Assembly: GCA_951230915.1 (NCBI GenBank)
Contig: OX579633.1
Coordinates: 51,970,029 to 52,034,028, forward strand
Direction of reading: 5' to 3'
Length of the DNA stretch: 64,000 nucleotides
Origin: Antitrichia curtipendula
Lineage: Eukaryota; Streptophyta; Bryopsida; Hypnales; Leucodontaceae
Each line of letters opens with the position of its first letter. The first letter of the stretch is position 1. The position numbers were made by a program, and so were the translations under genes. The notes under the pieces are model-generated. The model saw nothing but the letters and a program-made list of their open reading frames with translations. It searched no databases and had not been told where the DNA came from. Below, piece after piece: positions 12,650-24,766 of this stretch.

Positions 12650-12960
12650 TTAGATGATTTTTGGGGGGTCTGGAGGGCCATTTTGGGCCTATTCCCGGCG
12701 CTGTCCCCCCGGCAGCAAAAGAACGGCCGCTGTCAGAAAAAAAAAAATTCAAAAAAAAAGAGAAGAAAAAGTAATCTTAAAATGGAAAAACAAGATGAAC
12801 AAATTTTTTTTTTGAATTTTTTGAATTTTTTTTTGTATGACGTGGCAGTCGCTGTGCCATGTCACGCAGCTGCTGCGGCGCAGTTCCAGACAGCTTCAGA
12901 CTCTGGGAACCCTGGAGAACTTGCAGCCTTCCACAGGGGCTAAAAAACATGTAATGTTTT
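12650..12960 (+). repeat. Dispersed repeat, copy 1 of 2
   Basis: Shares a roughly 300-bp segment in the same orientation with 26467-26765: TTAGATGATTTTTGGGGGGT, then GGCGCTGT, GGCCGCTGTCA, AAAATGGAAAAACAAGATGA, a T-run, GTATGACGTGG, and CCATGTCACGCAG through CAGTTCCAGACAG to AACATGTAATG. A short frame across it differs between copies and contains lysine runs, so I do not call a protein. Class unknown; no terminal structure seen. Confidence 0.65.
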
Positions 12961-15580
12961 ACCATACATGTTGATTTTAGTACTATAATCTTTCTTTATT
13001 ATATTCTTCTTTTAAATATTTGTCATTAGAATTGATAAAAACACACATCATTTCACAAATGTCAAAGTCTGTGGTATAACTCCAATAGTGACTTCCATTT
13101 ACAAATTGTATCTAACAAGAAATGTACCAAAAAACTATACCCAAAAACCATTGTTCCTAACCAAATAAACATATCATGTTCAGACAAGGAAAACAATAAA
13201 TGTACCAATTATTATTATTATTAAGCAGCATGTACCAATAAACTCCTTGCATTAAGAACAATTATACATAATATTATGTACATAACAAGAAATAAACATC
13301 ATATTCTTCGACACACAAGTTAAGTGCAAGATCCTACAATTCATTACTCAAAACATTCATTTTCTTGTTATTTCAGGTCAATGCAATAGAAATGGAAATA
13401 CTTCTAGAAATATTTGCTGACTTTGATGGCTTGTAAAGTAACTTTTGGAGGGTAAGGCAACCTAATTATTTCAAGAAATCTAATTTCACTATTGAGTGTA
13501 TAAATTGAGTGTATAAAGACTAACACATGTGGTTAATTTTGAAACAAATGAAAGTAATGGTGAATTTGGCAAACAACATTTTGCAAACCTTATACCAATT
13601 GAATTTTTTTGCCAAATTCACCATTACTTTCCAAAGAAAAAAACCCAATTGGTATAAGGTTTGCAAAATTCACCACCGTCACTTTTCAAAGAATTAAAAA
13701 AAAAGCATCTCCTAAATTAAGCTATGTATCAAATAAACATTTTAGCATGTACCAAATAAAACTGCACTCCATAAAATCCCATTAACATTTCAGTATGTAC
13801 CAAATAAAAATTTCAAGTTACAAACCATTATACAAACCATTCTTGTTCTGTTCAAAACAAGAAATAAACATCATAATGTTTGACTCAGCCTTAGTGATCC
13901 TAAATTGTATACAAATGCAACACAAATGGGAGGAAGTTTCACTTGGGTTCACAATTAATAAACATGATTGTACCAAGAAAAGAAAACAAAAAGACCTTGC
14001 ATTGGTAGACGGTGGAGATTTGTAAGATCCGATGGAAGAACCCAGTTCGGTCCCAATCCGGCTCTAGATGGGAAATTGGGATAGCCAAAACCTTGTCCCG
14101 ATTGCTCCCTTGGAGCCGGATCGTTTGGCACCAAAACTATGCCACCTAAGGCGACATGTAGGATGGGTGGTGGTTTCAATCCAACCCTAATATAAAGCCC
14201 TTGGGCCAGATTTAGAGAAATTGAGCCATCCTATTGGTTCAAACTTAGAGAGCTCCGTCCGGCCTTCAATCTGGCCCCAAGTATAAACCGGCCCTTAGAG
14301 AAAGATTTGTTACAACATGGTGTAGCAATGCCATCTCAACACCCAAATCACTAATTTTAATCTCTAAATGCCCAAGGCTTGTTTTGAGCTTCTTGGAATT
14401 TGTTCTAATTTGAACCAAAAGACAACATTTTGATAAGTTCTATCAATTTTTTTGAGTTGTAATTGTATAAATTCAAACTAGACATGTTAGAGATCACATA
14501 GGAAGAGAAACATAGCAATATCATTTTAAAGTTTGAAAGATTATAAAATTTGATCATAAAGATATTAAAACTATGAAAATATTTTAGCTCTCTTTTTGCA
14601 TGTCAAATCTACAAAAATTGGTCACCAAAAAAGAACGAGGTTGAAGGGTCTAACATGCATAACCCCAATCAATTTATGACTTCTCAAAATCTACTCTACA
14701 ATTTTCTTAAATGAATTTCTAATGTGATATTCTCTCCAAGATATAGTGTATTTGAGATTAATTTCTAAAAACCCTCAACACTACAAAAAGTTAAGATTGC
14801 AATGGACACCCTTGCACAACATCTTGAATAGAAAAATCATAATCATTCATTTTGATAATCGGATTTTTGATGCTAAAACTAAACTTCAAAAAGAATCTTT
14901 CAAAAATATAAACTATTAAAAATAATAATTTGGTAAGATTTTATTTAACTTCAAAGTTTCTTCAACACCACATTTTGGTACCTTGGGCATTTAGGCGTTA
15001 ACATGATCAATTAGCCACTCTTCAGTCCGCTGAATTAAAACAAGTCAACTTTAAGTGGGTTATTTTCCCATGGACCATTCACTGTCCAGGGAGTTTTTTT
15101 AGCTTAACCGGCTAATATCCTACATTCTCTTGGACTAACTGGTTGTCTAGAGTATACTCCCGGCTAAGCCTATAGAAATAAAAAATATTCTTTCTTTTTT
15201 CCTCTTAATTGGTCGGATTTTTTCCTAAATTTTTGAATTCAATTTGGCAATTCTCAAATTCTACCGGCTAGGTCATAACTAAACGGCGGTACTCCCCGTT
15301 CATTGGGACCATTTAGTGATTGTGGCTTTTTTTTGCATTAGGTCTCTGTTTGCAATGAAGTTCTCTTTATTTGCTTCGGAAGAAAGGATAAAAGACAGAA
15401 CAAACCAAAAACTGCTGAGGTCTCCATAATGACGGATATTTTATTCAAATCACCCCCAAAAGTACAGTAGATCTCCTGATGGTAGGCCTTGCAAAACCCA
15501 CACAAGCATAGTCTGAAAAAAGATATGGTTTTACCAAAAACAAGCATATACAAGGTTCCAAAATGCGACCATTACTAAAC
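12961..15580. other. AT-rich intergenic DNA with a small hairpin
   Basis: No gene recognised. At 13,556-13,680 an imperfect inverted repeat pairs TTTTGCAAACCTTATACCAA with GGTATAAGGTTTGCAAAA around an AT-rich centre. Near 14,040-14,300 is a GC-richer patch (GGTCCCAATCCGGC and similar) that resembles the 8870-9050 patch in wording. The remainder is low-complexity AT-rich sequence. Confidence 0.5.
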
Positions 15581-15851
15581 TTAATCCCAAAAGGTTTTTG
15601 ATTATGTTTTCACCAAAACACTTCCAAATTGCCATTTCTAGTACAAGTATCAAACTTTATAAATAAATAAATAAACATTTTTGAACACATGTAACCGTAG
15701 GATCTTGTTGTACGTTGGTTTGAGAAGATGTGGAAAAAATGTCAAAAATTTCCACTATGTAGATTGCAAGATACTTGTGTTTGAAGTGACGAAACCCCTC
15801 TTTTTGGCCCTACAAAAAAATCGAACAATTGCACTTTACAAGGTCACATTA
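15581..15851 (+). mobile_element. 5' fragment of the TTAA-flanked TIR family
   Basis: Begins TTAATCCCAAAAGG and follows the 3988-4941 element block by block (TTTTTGATTATGTTTTCACC, GCCATTTCTAGTACAAGTA, TGTAACCGTAGGATCTTGT, GTTTGAGAAGATGTGG). It stops abruptly after AAGGTCACATT. The 3' two-thirds are absent. Confidence 0.6.
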
Positions 15852-15982
15852 ATAGTATTCAATTAGTTTGAAATGAATCCACCCTGGATCTCATTCCCAT
15901 CCATTGGCGAAGTATGAACCCAATCTTCAACAAATCTTAAACTGCTCTTACAATATCCACATACACTTCAGTGGGCACCGTG

Positions 15983-16459
15983 TAAGGTAAAACAACCCAT
16001 TACGGACTTTTTACCCATTACGGACTCCTAAGAATGACCCCATTATGGTTTTCTATTAGTGATTGAGATTTGGGTCACATTCAATGTCTTAGCTAACTGG
16101 AATGGAGTGATTAGTGACTACAATAGGAACTTTCAATTTTTTAGTGTTAGTTCATTGTAGGAAGTGCCTTTTTCACGTCTTCTATGTTAGAATATATTGT
16201 GACTGCAATAGGTGAGTAAGATGAGCGTTATGGATCAGTTTTGGTTGGTTTTGGGGTAGTCTACAAACTCTCTTAGGCCGTGGTGGGCTAAACACTTCAG
16301 AAATTCATAACAAATTCACACTTTGTCAAAAAAAAACATAGTTTCAAATGCTCTCACCATTTCTATCACTTGACTTTCTCTGGGAAAAAAAGTAGAAAAT
16401 TTCAGAAATGACAAGCGGGCAAACTCCCCATTTGGTCCGTAATGGGCTGTTTTACCTTA
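15983..16459. mobile_element. MITE with 25-bp TIR, TAAGG...CCTTA ends
   Basis: Left end TAAGGTAAAACAACCCATTA (continuing CGGAC) pairs with the right end GTCCGTAATGGG...TTTTACCTTA: 24 of 25 bases match. The interior aligns along its full length with the element at 62867-63312, for example TGGAGTGATTAGTGAC, TGTAGGAAGTG and AATTCACACTTTGTC. Non-coding, 477 bp. Confidence 0.8.
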
Positions 16460-17574
16460 TCCTTTTTCACAAATGTTTTAGTGTCCATTACAGAGCCTCA
16501 TGTAGGGACGGTTTTGAAGAACAGGGTCCAACTACAATATATCCGAAAAAACTGTTCTCGAGAGGCTACACCATTGCCATACCGGTGATCCATAAATACA
16601 GTCTTTGTTGGAAGCTCCATTGCTGCCTCCTAAGTTCGCACATACAACTCATTTGTACAGTACAGTACAGTACTCTTCCCAATTGTTACACTGACCCAAG
16701 TTTCATTTTGTGTCAAAAACAAAAACAAAACATTAATATGCTACGCAGCTATCCCGATTGGATGAGGCACTGGATATCAAAACTCAACCTTCATGCGACT
16801 CGAAGGAAGTGGACCTGCAGAGACAACCCACCTTTCACCAAGATGGTCAGTCTTCCACACATTGCAGGACTGGCTGCTCTGCTCTGCTCTAATAAGGTGG
16901 GAGCACCCATAACCGTCCGTTTAAGCCATGAAGGAGCTGACCATGAAGCTGGTGTGGAAAACAAATAGACAGAAGGAAAGGCAAATGGGAGTGTAAGATT
17001 AAAAAAAAAAACCCTAAAAAACTAAACTCTTGAATTCTAAAAAATGCCTTAAAAAATCTTGGTGAAAGTGCGAAAAGGAAAAGTACCCTACACCGATGCT
17101 CAGTGGCCCTATTTCCAAACACAAATCACATAGATTTTACCTTCACCACTCCGAACTCTCTGAGCCCCCCGAAAAGTGAGGAAGCTTACACTGAAGCTGG
17201 CTTGCAAATGCTCCGAGCTCGCCTTGTGGATGCAGCCCCATGTGCACTACGCTCTGAAGCTCCCCATCCCGTTCAGTAAACTGTGGCACACCATAACCCA
17301 ATTGATTAGTCCAGCACTCCAAACCTAAGAAAATCTTTACACCCAGAAACCCTTTGACGGCACCCAAAAAGCACGTCTGGAAATCAGTGACAAAAAAGGA
17401 ATACCGACGTTCTAGAAGTTGCATCAGTCGAGAAGGGTGGTATTCAAGAGATACGAATCTGCACTTCATGCACTGCCTGGGTGTCGGGCTTGGGGAAGAG
17501 AACAGAGGATGTGATATGAAAGAGGAGCAGGTGAAGAAAACCAGGGGAGGTGCACTACACAAACAGATTCAAAA
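16460..17574. other. 3' flank of the bHLH gene
   Basis: Base composition is more balanced than the surroundings. An open frame of about 186 codons on + begins inside the preceding MITE and resembles no family I know. The part nearest 17,574 probably includes the bHLH 3' UTR on the - strand. Downstream, introns or a further 3' exon cannot be excluded. No separate gene called. Confidence 0.45.
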
Positions 17575-19696
17575 CTAAATGTTCAACAGAAATGAATCAG
17601 GATGAATCCAGACCTGGTGTCCAGTGGCGTGAAACGGCCTCATGGACGTCGTCAAGTCAGCAAAATCGGGGGCGCTCAGCGTGGCAAGACTCCGGCTCCC
17701 AAGACCCCCAGACGAAGACCCCCGGAAGTCGAAGCCAAAGGGAAGTGGTTGCTGGGCGGCAGCAGCAGCTGGTGGTGGTGGCTGCTGCTGCTGCTGCATT
17801 GCAAAGGCTCCTGCTGTAGCTGCACCCCCATTGCTGGAGAATTGTTGCGCCTGCAGAATCTCCTTGTTGCTCAACAAGCTCTCCAACGTCCAGTGACTCG
17901 ACTGCGTGGGGCTCACCGACGCCAGCTTCATCGATAAACTCTGCACTCACCCACACAATGATCGACTAAGAACCAGCCCCCAGACCAATGCCAATCTGTG
18001 ACAGCAAGCTAGTAAATTAAAAGTCTTTGATATGCAAAGACAGCGATTGAAGAAAGTACTCAGGGGGTCTTAATTATGCAAACTAACGTCTCGAAGATTC
18101 CTTGTCATGTCAATTCAGAGCGTTGGTTTAAAGGGTGCCATGCCATTTCAGACCAAAGCCATGTCAAATCAAGCAAAAATCAAAGCGTTGACATGAATGA
18201 AAATATACACAACGGCTCATTGAATTCAGGAACTCTCCCTTGTTCAAATGAAGCTCCCAAGTTTCGAAAGCAATCTATCACAGATTCGAATTCCGACGGT
18301 TTTCAAGAATGTTACAGTTTCCAAGCTGTGGTTCATTCGTCAATCTTCAGAGTACAGTAGTTTATATCTCGCCACGCCCCTCAAAAGAAAGAGTAATAAG
18401 GGCATATATCATGCAAAACCAAAGTGCGATTGAAACCCTAAACCAGTTCCGTGTAAGCAATGAAGTGGTGGAACCGTCACTTACTTCCACTTGTCGTTGC
18501 AGGGATTGGACATAGTTGATGATTTCGTCCAGCATGACCGCCTTCCCGGTGACCTTGCGGCACCCGGGCACCAAGTCCTGCAGGAACTTCATGCGCTCGC
18601 TCATCTTCTCGCGCCTCACGCGCTCCGCCAAGCTGTGGCTGTCGGTGGCTTGCCCGCGACGAGCGCGCACGTGAATGTAATCCTGCTTGGAAAATTCTGG
18701 CTTGGGATTCCGCTCAGGATCCCGAGGGTGGTGACGATGGTGATGATTCTCCTTCCCTGCACCTGCAGATTCACCAGAGGTTTCACTGGAGGATCGCTCC
18801 CTGCCCCTTTGAGATCGCTTGCCGGTTTTCGAATCCACGCCCTCCCGTTGCTCCCCTCGCTACAATGCAAATTCCACAAGCTCCCATCAGCGGAAAAAGA
18901 AAGAGAGTGAAATAGATTTCACCACATTGCAAACCCGAGATGGCTAACACCGCAAGCTCACATCAGCGGAGAGAAAGAAAGAGACTAATACAGATTTCAC
19001 CACATTGCGAACCCGGCATTGCAACCCCACAAGCTCACATCAGCGGAGGGAGAGAGAGAGAGAGGAAGAGTAATCTAGATTTCTTTCGGAGGATGGATGG
19101 ATTGGGAGTACCTTGGGATCGGACGATGAGCGATCCTTTTTGCGTTTGCGTGAATTCGTGTTCGCAAGGTCAATTCCATGGCGATGGGGAGATCGTGGAG
19201 GCGACGCTTTTGCAGTGGTAGTACAAGGATTCTCAAGCGGCGCGGCGGCGGCGGCGACGACGAGCGCGTCCATGGTGGCTGTAGCGATTGTTGTTCCCTC
19301 AACGGCTTCCAACAGCTGCGGCTGTAGTGTAGGAGTGCGTGCATCATCAACGTGCTTGGCGAGAGGGGATTCATGTAGTGCGAAATCATCCCCTGTAGCT
19401 TTCGTGCTCCAGAGCGGGAGCTCGAATCCATCACTCGGGTGGTTCAGCAGCTGCTCCCAATCGGTGGCTGGGGAAGGCGATGGAGATTCCAAGGAAGTGG
19501 CTATGGTGGTTTGCGAATTCGGCGACGAGTGAAGTGGTTGCCAATCTAAGTGATGGTGGAAAGTGCCGCTGCTGCTACTGCTGTTTTCGAATGGGGAAAT
19601 TCTCGTCTCCGTTGCAATGAAAACAGGACCTATGCTGCAGCTGCGTATGAGTCCCATCAACGCTTGCTCCGGCGCTGCTGGTGCCATGATCGCCAT
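17575..19696 (-). CDS. bHLH transcription factor, subfamily XII (CIB/BEE/bHLH49-62-74-78 type)
   Basis: Nuclear DNA-binding regulator of 441 aa. Exons inferred on the - strand: 19696-19112, 18859-18485, 17940-17575, all joined in phase 0 with good sites (AAG|GTACTC, GAA|GTAAGT). The bHLH lies at about residues 270-320: [44 protein letters not shown], then [11 protein letters not shown] across the last junction, a signature of subfamily XII. The basic region has His-x3-Glu-x3-Arg, the pattern of G-box (CACGTG) binders. A basic patch (NSRKRKKDR) ends exon 1 and could be a nuclear signal. The C-terminus is Gln/Pro/Ala-rich. The ATG at 19694-19696 gives [13 protein letters not shown]; an upstream in-frame GTG extension is unlikely. 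The whole basic-helix-loop-helix sits in one exon, a compact structure compared with the many-exon flowering-plant homologues. The exact orthologue is unclear. Confidence 0.9.
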
Positions 19697-21415
19697 GGTT
19701 GGGCTACACGTTTCTACACCGCCACACACACACAAACTCACTGCTACTATTGCGACTATTGCGACACACACAGCAGCTAATCCTCGCTACCTAATGGCGC
19801 CCCCAATGCGAAATCCTCGTAGAAAGATGACGAGCTTGTCGTGTGTCGGGATCCCGGCGGGGATCAACGGAGACGAGGTACGAACGATTCCTGGGAACTA
19901 GTGGTGCCCGATTTCTGGGTTAATGATTTGGAGAGGGATGCAGTAGAGAGCTGCTACATCCATACGTGCAGAATTTCAGGGTTTTCGGGTGATCTTTAGG
20001 TGAGTCCTAGCTACCTGATTTTGCGATCGTACATTGGGGCTGCCCAGATCTGTCCGAAAACACACGAGTTTCCTTACACAAATTCGCGAAAATCTGCTGC
20101 AAAAGGGAATATTACCATGTTTCACGCTTCCACAGGTATTAAGCAGGGATTTCCCCAGCTAGGCTACGTTTCCCACTTGTACTGCACCGGCTAACCTTTC
20201 ATATATTAAAGAAGAAAAGAAAAGATGCGAGCGAACCCACTGAGGCCGGCTTCAGTTGCCTGCCTGCCCTGCCTGCACATATGACAACCAATGAATCCCA
20301 TGGAGAAGATGCGTATTCCGACACGTACGTCAGAACCAAACATAAAACCTGGCATGCAGACCAAACGTGAATCTGATAACCACATGACAGAAACCCATTG
20401 TTCGTCCGCAAAGGCGCAAACCCATACTTCTTTTGAGTAACTTAAAAAAACAAATGCGAAATTTCTTCCGAACCCTGATCGCTACTCACACTATTTCCCC
20501 GTCAACTTCCACCCCATTTCGCAAAACATAAGCAAAACGCTTCACCACGTACCTCATCAGTTTCACCTCTCTCTCTTTCTCTCTCTCTCTATCTCTTGGC
20601 ATTCTAATCTCAAGGCTCCCATGATTCAACAAATCGAACTCACACAACAAAGCTTCCGTTGCCAATTTTTCTTCGCAGCATCCGAAACATGTTAAGCACA
20701 ATGCAAACCACAGAGAGAGCTAGAGCTTCATCTCACACGCACCCCAAGCCAGCAGCAAGTCAGGAATCGATCTTCAGTGTCCTCTGAATTGCTGAGATCG
20801 TAGACGCAAATTCCCCCACTACTGGAGATTGGAAAAAGAAAAGAAAGGAATCCATTCAAGGACGGCAACCCATTGCCAATTTCTGGAAGATCGAGGCTTG
20901 CGCGCAAATTTGCAATTGCAAGAAGGCCAGCCCAGAAGGATTAGAGGCGTCTGCTTTTATTGTATGCCGTAGCAGACGGAGAGAGAGCTGGGGCCTGGGG
21001 GCCTGGATCCCTGATCCCCCTGCGGCAAACTCATCCATTTCCTCATCCCCTGTCAGTTCCCTACTAAGCTTGAGTTAGATCGAGAGGCGTAGGGCCTCTC
21101 CCCCCGAAGGTTCCCCTAGCTGAGGTTCAGGGGCTGGTTCTACAGGAGATCCATTACATACAGCGACTTCACCGCTAAATCCCCACCTAATGTAGCCCTC
21201 CTTCCCGCAGCCTTCAATGCCCCACTGACAGCCCCTCTTTCAAATCCCCTCTCGGATCGCCACCTGGCGCCCAAATCCTGCGCACGCTTTTCAGTCCAAG
21301 GTCTCCGGCTCTCCGCCAAGGTCTCCCTGATCTCCTCTCGAAGGAAATAATTTTCACTAGTAACTTACCGGAGTCTAATTCATGGGCTCCCTAATCCTCT
21401 CCCCGAGGTAGAGCT
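19697..21415. other. Probable bHLH promoter and leader region
   Basis: Less AT-rich than most of the window. It contains a CT-run (about 20,567-20,596; GA-run on the gene strand) and sits 5' of the bHLH gene, so it likely holds its promoter and 5' UTR, perhaps with a leader intron. Several short open frames exist but none has domain support. Confidence 0.45.
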
Positions 21416-21419
21416 AGGC

Positions 21420-22215
21420 TTAGAGCATCACCACCCGTCCTACAAAATGCAAGCCAATTTGCAAGCCGGTCAATCCAATTTGCAAGCCACATAAGATGGG
21501 TCTCCCTACCCATGGCCTCTTAAGAGGCCTTCGCCACCCAATCGGCTACGTCCACATTCACATATCAAGTCCTTGTTTGTTGAAAAAGTGCAAAAGGTGC
21601 TTGTCTCATGTGGTTTGCAAGCCGTCCTTTGGCTTGCAAAAGAGCCCGGTTTTGCAAGCCACCAGAGGCTTTTGCTCGGGCCTCTTAACAAGCTCATCCA
21701 TTATGCAAGATGGGTGGGGCAATTTTGCAAGCCGGTGGCAACAAGTCATCCGTTTTACAAGATAGGTGGGGATGCTTTTACTCTATTAGTTCGATTATTT
21801 GCCTCCCTAATGCTCTCCCTAATCCTCTCCACCAGATAGAGCTATACTATTGGAGCATCCCCACCCGTCTTGCATAATAGATGACTTGTTGTCACCGGCT
21901 TGCAAAATTGTCCCACCCGTCTTGCATAATGGATGAACTTGTTAAGAGGCCAAGCCAATGAAGCCTCCAGAGTGGCTTGCAAAACCAAAGCTCTTTTGCA
22001 AGCCAAAGGGCAGCTTGCAAATCGCATGAGATAAGCACCTTTTGCACTTTTTCAACAAACAAAGATTTGATCCATGAATGTGGACGTAGCCGATTGGGTA
22101 GCAATGGCCTCTTAAGAGATTGTGGGTAGAACGACCTTTCTTCCCTAGTTTGCAAACTAAATTGGCAAGCTTGCAAATTGGCTTGCATTTTGTAGGGTAG
22201 GTGGTGATGCTCTTA
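21420..22215. mobile_element. Giant foldback element, arms about 360 bp
   Basis: The left arm (about 21,420-21,777) and right arm (about 21,853-22,215) are reverse complements, separated by about 75 bases. The outer ends are TAGAGCATCACCACC / GGTGGTGATGCTCTTA. Inner ends are GGTGGGGATGCT / AGCATCCCCACC. Within both arms TTGCAAGCC (or GGCTTGCAA) recurs many times, for example next to CACCGGCTTGCAAAATTG. Arms differ by scattered substitutions and small gaps. Open frames seen in the arms are mirror images of each other, not genes. Confidence 0.85.
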
Positions 22216-23830
22216 GGGCCTCCTACCATGCCTAGCTGGTGGGGAGAGGAAGACTGGGTGCTACAAGAAGAATTATCAATTGCACTTTCATGTGGATCCA
22301 GTGGATGGGGAGGGATCCGGGAAGAACTCGACACGTAGTAGATTCTCTCAAGATTGACTAGCTTCTACCAATGGCATTGTTCATTGATATTAGTAGAAAA
22401 TGGAACTTCTCCTTTTTCATTATCCACCCCGGCAAGATAATTAGTTGAGGCAATTTTGTCTTATTGCTTATTATAAGTGGAAAGTTGTCCACCAGATCAG
22501 CATATAAGCCCGCCCTTAGTCTGATTAATGTTCTCATTGATGCTATCCCTAATCATACCCCAAGGTAGAACTACTCTACTAACATGATTAATTATCTTTT
22601 CGATGCTCGTCCTAATCCTCTCCCCCAAGTAGAGCTACACTATTAGAACAATTCCAATACAATACTAGAACAAGTACGGGACTAGTGATAACGAGGCTTA
22701 TAACAACCTTTGGCAAGAAAAACGCTCCCTAATGTAGTTGTTGTAACCAACCGCATTTTCTAGGGTTCTTCACATGAGAACCCTTACTCGGCATTTTTAA
22801 ACGATTTGCTGAGCATAGAAGAGCACACGGGAAGCTTAGATTCTCTAATAGGTGGTGGTGGTTCCCGAGTTCACAAGTGGTGGTGGTCCTAAAAGTGCGC
22901 TCAGAATTGGAAGAGATTCACTCAAAAATATATATATTTTCCATTTTTGAATTCATTATTGTATTAGAGGTGTAGTCATAGGCAATACACTGGAAAGAGG
23001 TCTAATCCATCCCCCTACTCCAATAACAAACTTAAACTTGACAAGGCGTTTCCATCGTCCACATTGGAGTTGCTTTTAGAACATGGCTATACTTACTCAC
23101 CAAACTAGGCATACTCAAATTTTCTATACAATTTTGAAAAGCCCTCAATTTTCTTGCTCCTCATCCTTGCTCACCAAATACAGCCTATAAATAGTTGAGT
23201 GACCACTCGTGAAGAAGAATAAAAGATAAAATAACTAAACTTAGGATGGCCAGAGATTTCAAAGGTCATTCTTTGGCATGCTAAAATTGAGCATCAAAAG
23301 AGGATTGTGAAGGGTCTATAATACTTTTCATTGACTTTGAAGAATATTAGACTTTTACTACAAGTAAAGATAGCCATGCTCTTAGCCTCATTAATTGCCT
23401 TCCTAATCCTCACCTTAAGATAGAATCTCAAGTATAAAGTGGAATTGTGCAAGTTGTGTGTGTTCATGACCGTCCTTCTACTAGTGTCGTCAATTATCTA
23501 ACTAGGTCAAATCAAAGCTTTTTGATTCTATATCTAAATTTGTCACTCACACTTATATGCCAAATGTATTTCATAAATAGTGAACTAATCAATCTCAAGT
23601 GGGACAAAGGAGAAAAAAACAATTTAAATTGAGATTTTGGACATGCCTATCTTTGATAAGGTGGGATAAAATCCTTAGAGAATATTGGAGAATCCTATAG
23701 CACTTCTCATCCACTTGGATCGTATGTCAAACCTTAGTTGTAGGAGATGTTCTAGAGCTTTTTTACCTTTGCGTGTTCATATTGACGCTTTCATATTATA
23801 CATCTATATTTGAAGAGCTCATTCTTCAAC
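22216..23830. other. Intergenic DNA with a scattered short motif
   Basis: No gene. A phrase of the type CCTAATCCTCTCCCCnAGGTAGAGCTA occurs in diverged form near 21,390, 21,805, 22,545, 22,610 and 23,400, always beside transitions between repeat blocks. It may be the remains of one dispersed element. The rest is AT-rich. Confidence 0.4.
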
Positions 23831-24766
23831 TTAACCCTTGAAGGACCAACATGCGTTTTTTGGCAGTATAAAATTTTTGGGTAGGTACCTGTGATTGGAG
23901 ATTTTCATTTTTTTGGTTGAAATTTTAATAGAAGGTGTACATGAGGAATATCCTTCATATGCACTAAATTTCATGACATTTGGAAATATGAGTCAAAATT
24001 TATGGCCTAATATGTTACTTTTTTTCTCGGTCGGGCAGTCCGGGTAGATCAGGAAAAATTACTTTTTTCAAAAACAAAAATTTGAAATTGATTTTCTAGG
24101 GTTATATATACGTGGAAAGCTTTTAATCATTCCATTTTGACCAATGAGTTAAAAGTTATGAGGAGTTTTAGTTTGCAGGCAATTATGAAATCTCTACTCT
24201 AAGATAAACTTTGAAGTCCTTTATCTACTCAATTTTCAATAGTTTTTGAAAAAAATAAAATCATAGGATGTAGATTATTTTTTAATACATTTCAACCACT
24301 GGGATTGGCGTTTTCCATTTCCATATCTAAATACTTAACAATTTTGTCTTTTGAATCATTCTCTACTTTGTTCTACATACTATTTTTTTCCTATATGTTG
24401 TACAATTTCAAATGATGTGAATTTTTTTAAGCATGTAGACAACTTGTCTAAGAAAAAGAATCCAAAGAAGCACCACCATTTTAGACATTTTTCATAGAAA
24501 AGTGAGCTTCTGAAGTGCAGCTGCCTAATTTTTGGCAGGGTCAAAAAAACAATTTCAGTGATTTTGAATGCTTACATCTTGCAATCCACGCGGTGGAAAC
24601 TCTGAAATTTTTACCACATGTTCTCAAGTTAGAATACTACAAGATCCTACAGTTACATGTGTCAAAAAAAGTTTTTTTCAAAAATTTGGTACTTGTACTG
24701 AAAATGGCAATTCTTGTCTTCTTGAGCGTTTTCGGTGAAAACATAGTCATGGAACTTTAGAGGTAA
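23831..24766 (-). mobile_element. TTAA-flanked TIR element, inverted copy
   Basis: Reverse complement of the 3988-4941 family. The left end is TTAACCCTTGAAGGACC; the right end (GGAACTTTAGAGGTAA) has lost one T of the TTAA. Matching inner blocks in reverse include TGTAACTGTAGGATCTTGTA and GACTATGTTTTCACCG. About 936 bp with no transposase. Confidence 0.7.

Noticed and set aside
16408..16968. 186-codon open frame on +
   Set aside because: It begins inside the right end of a MITE, has no recognisable domain and shows no sign of selection that I can judge.
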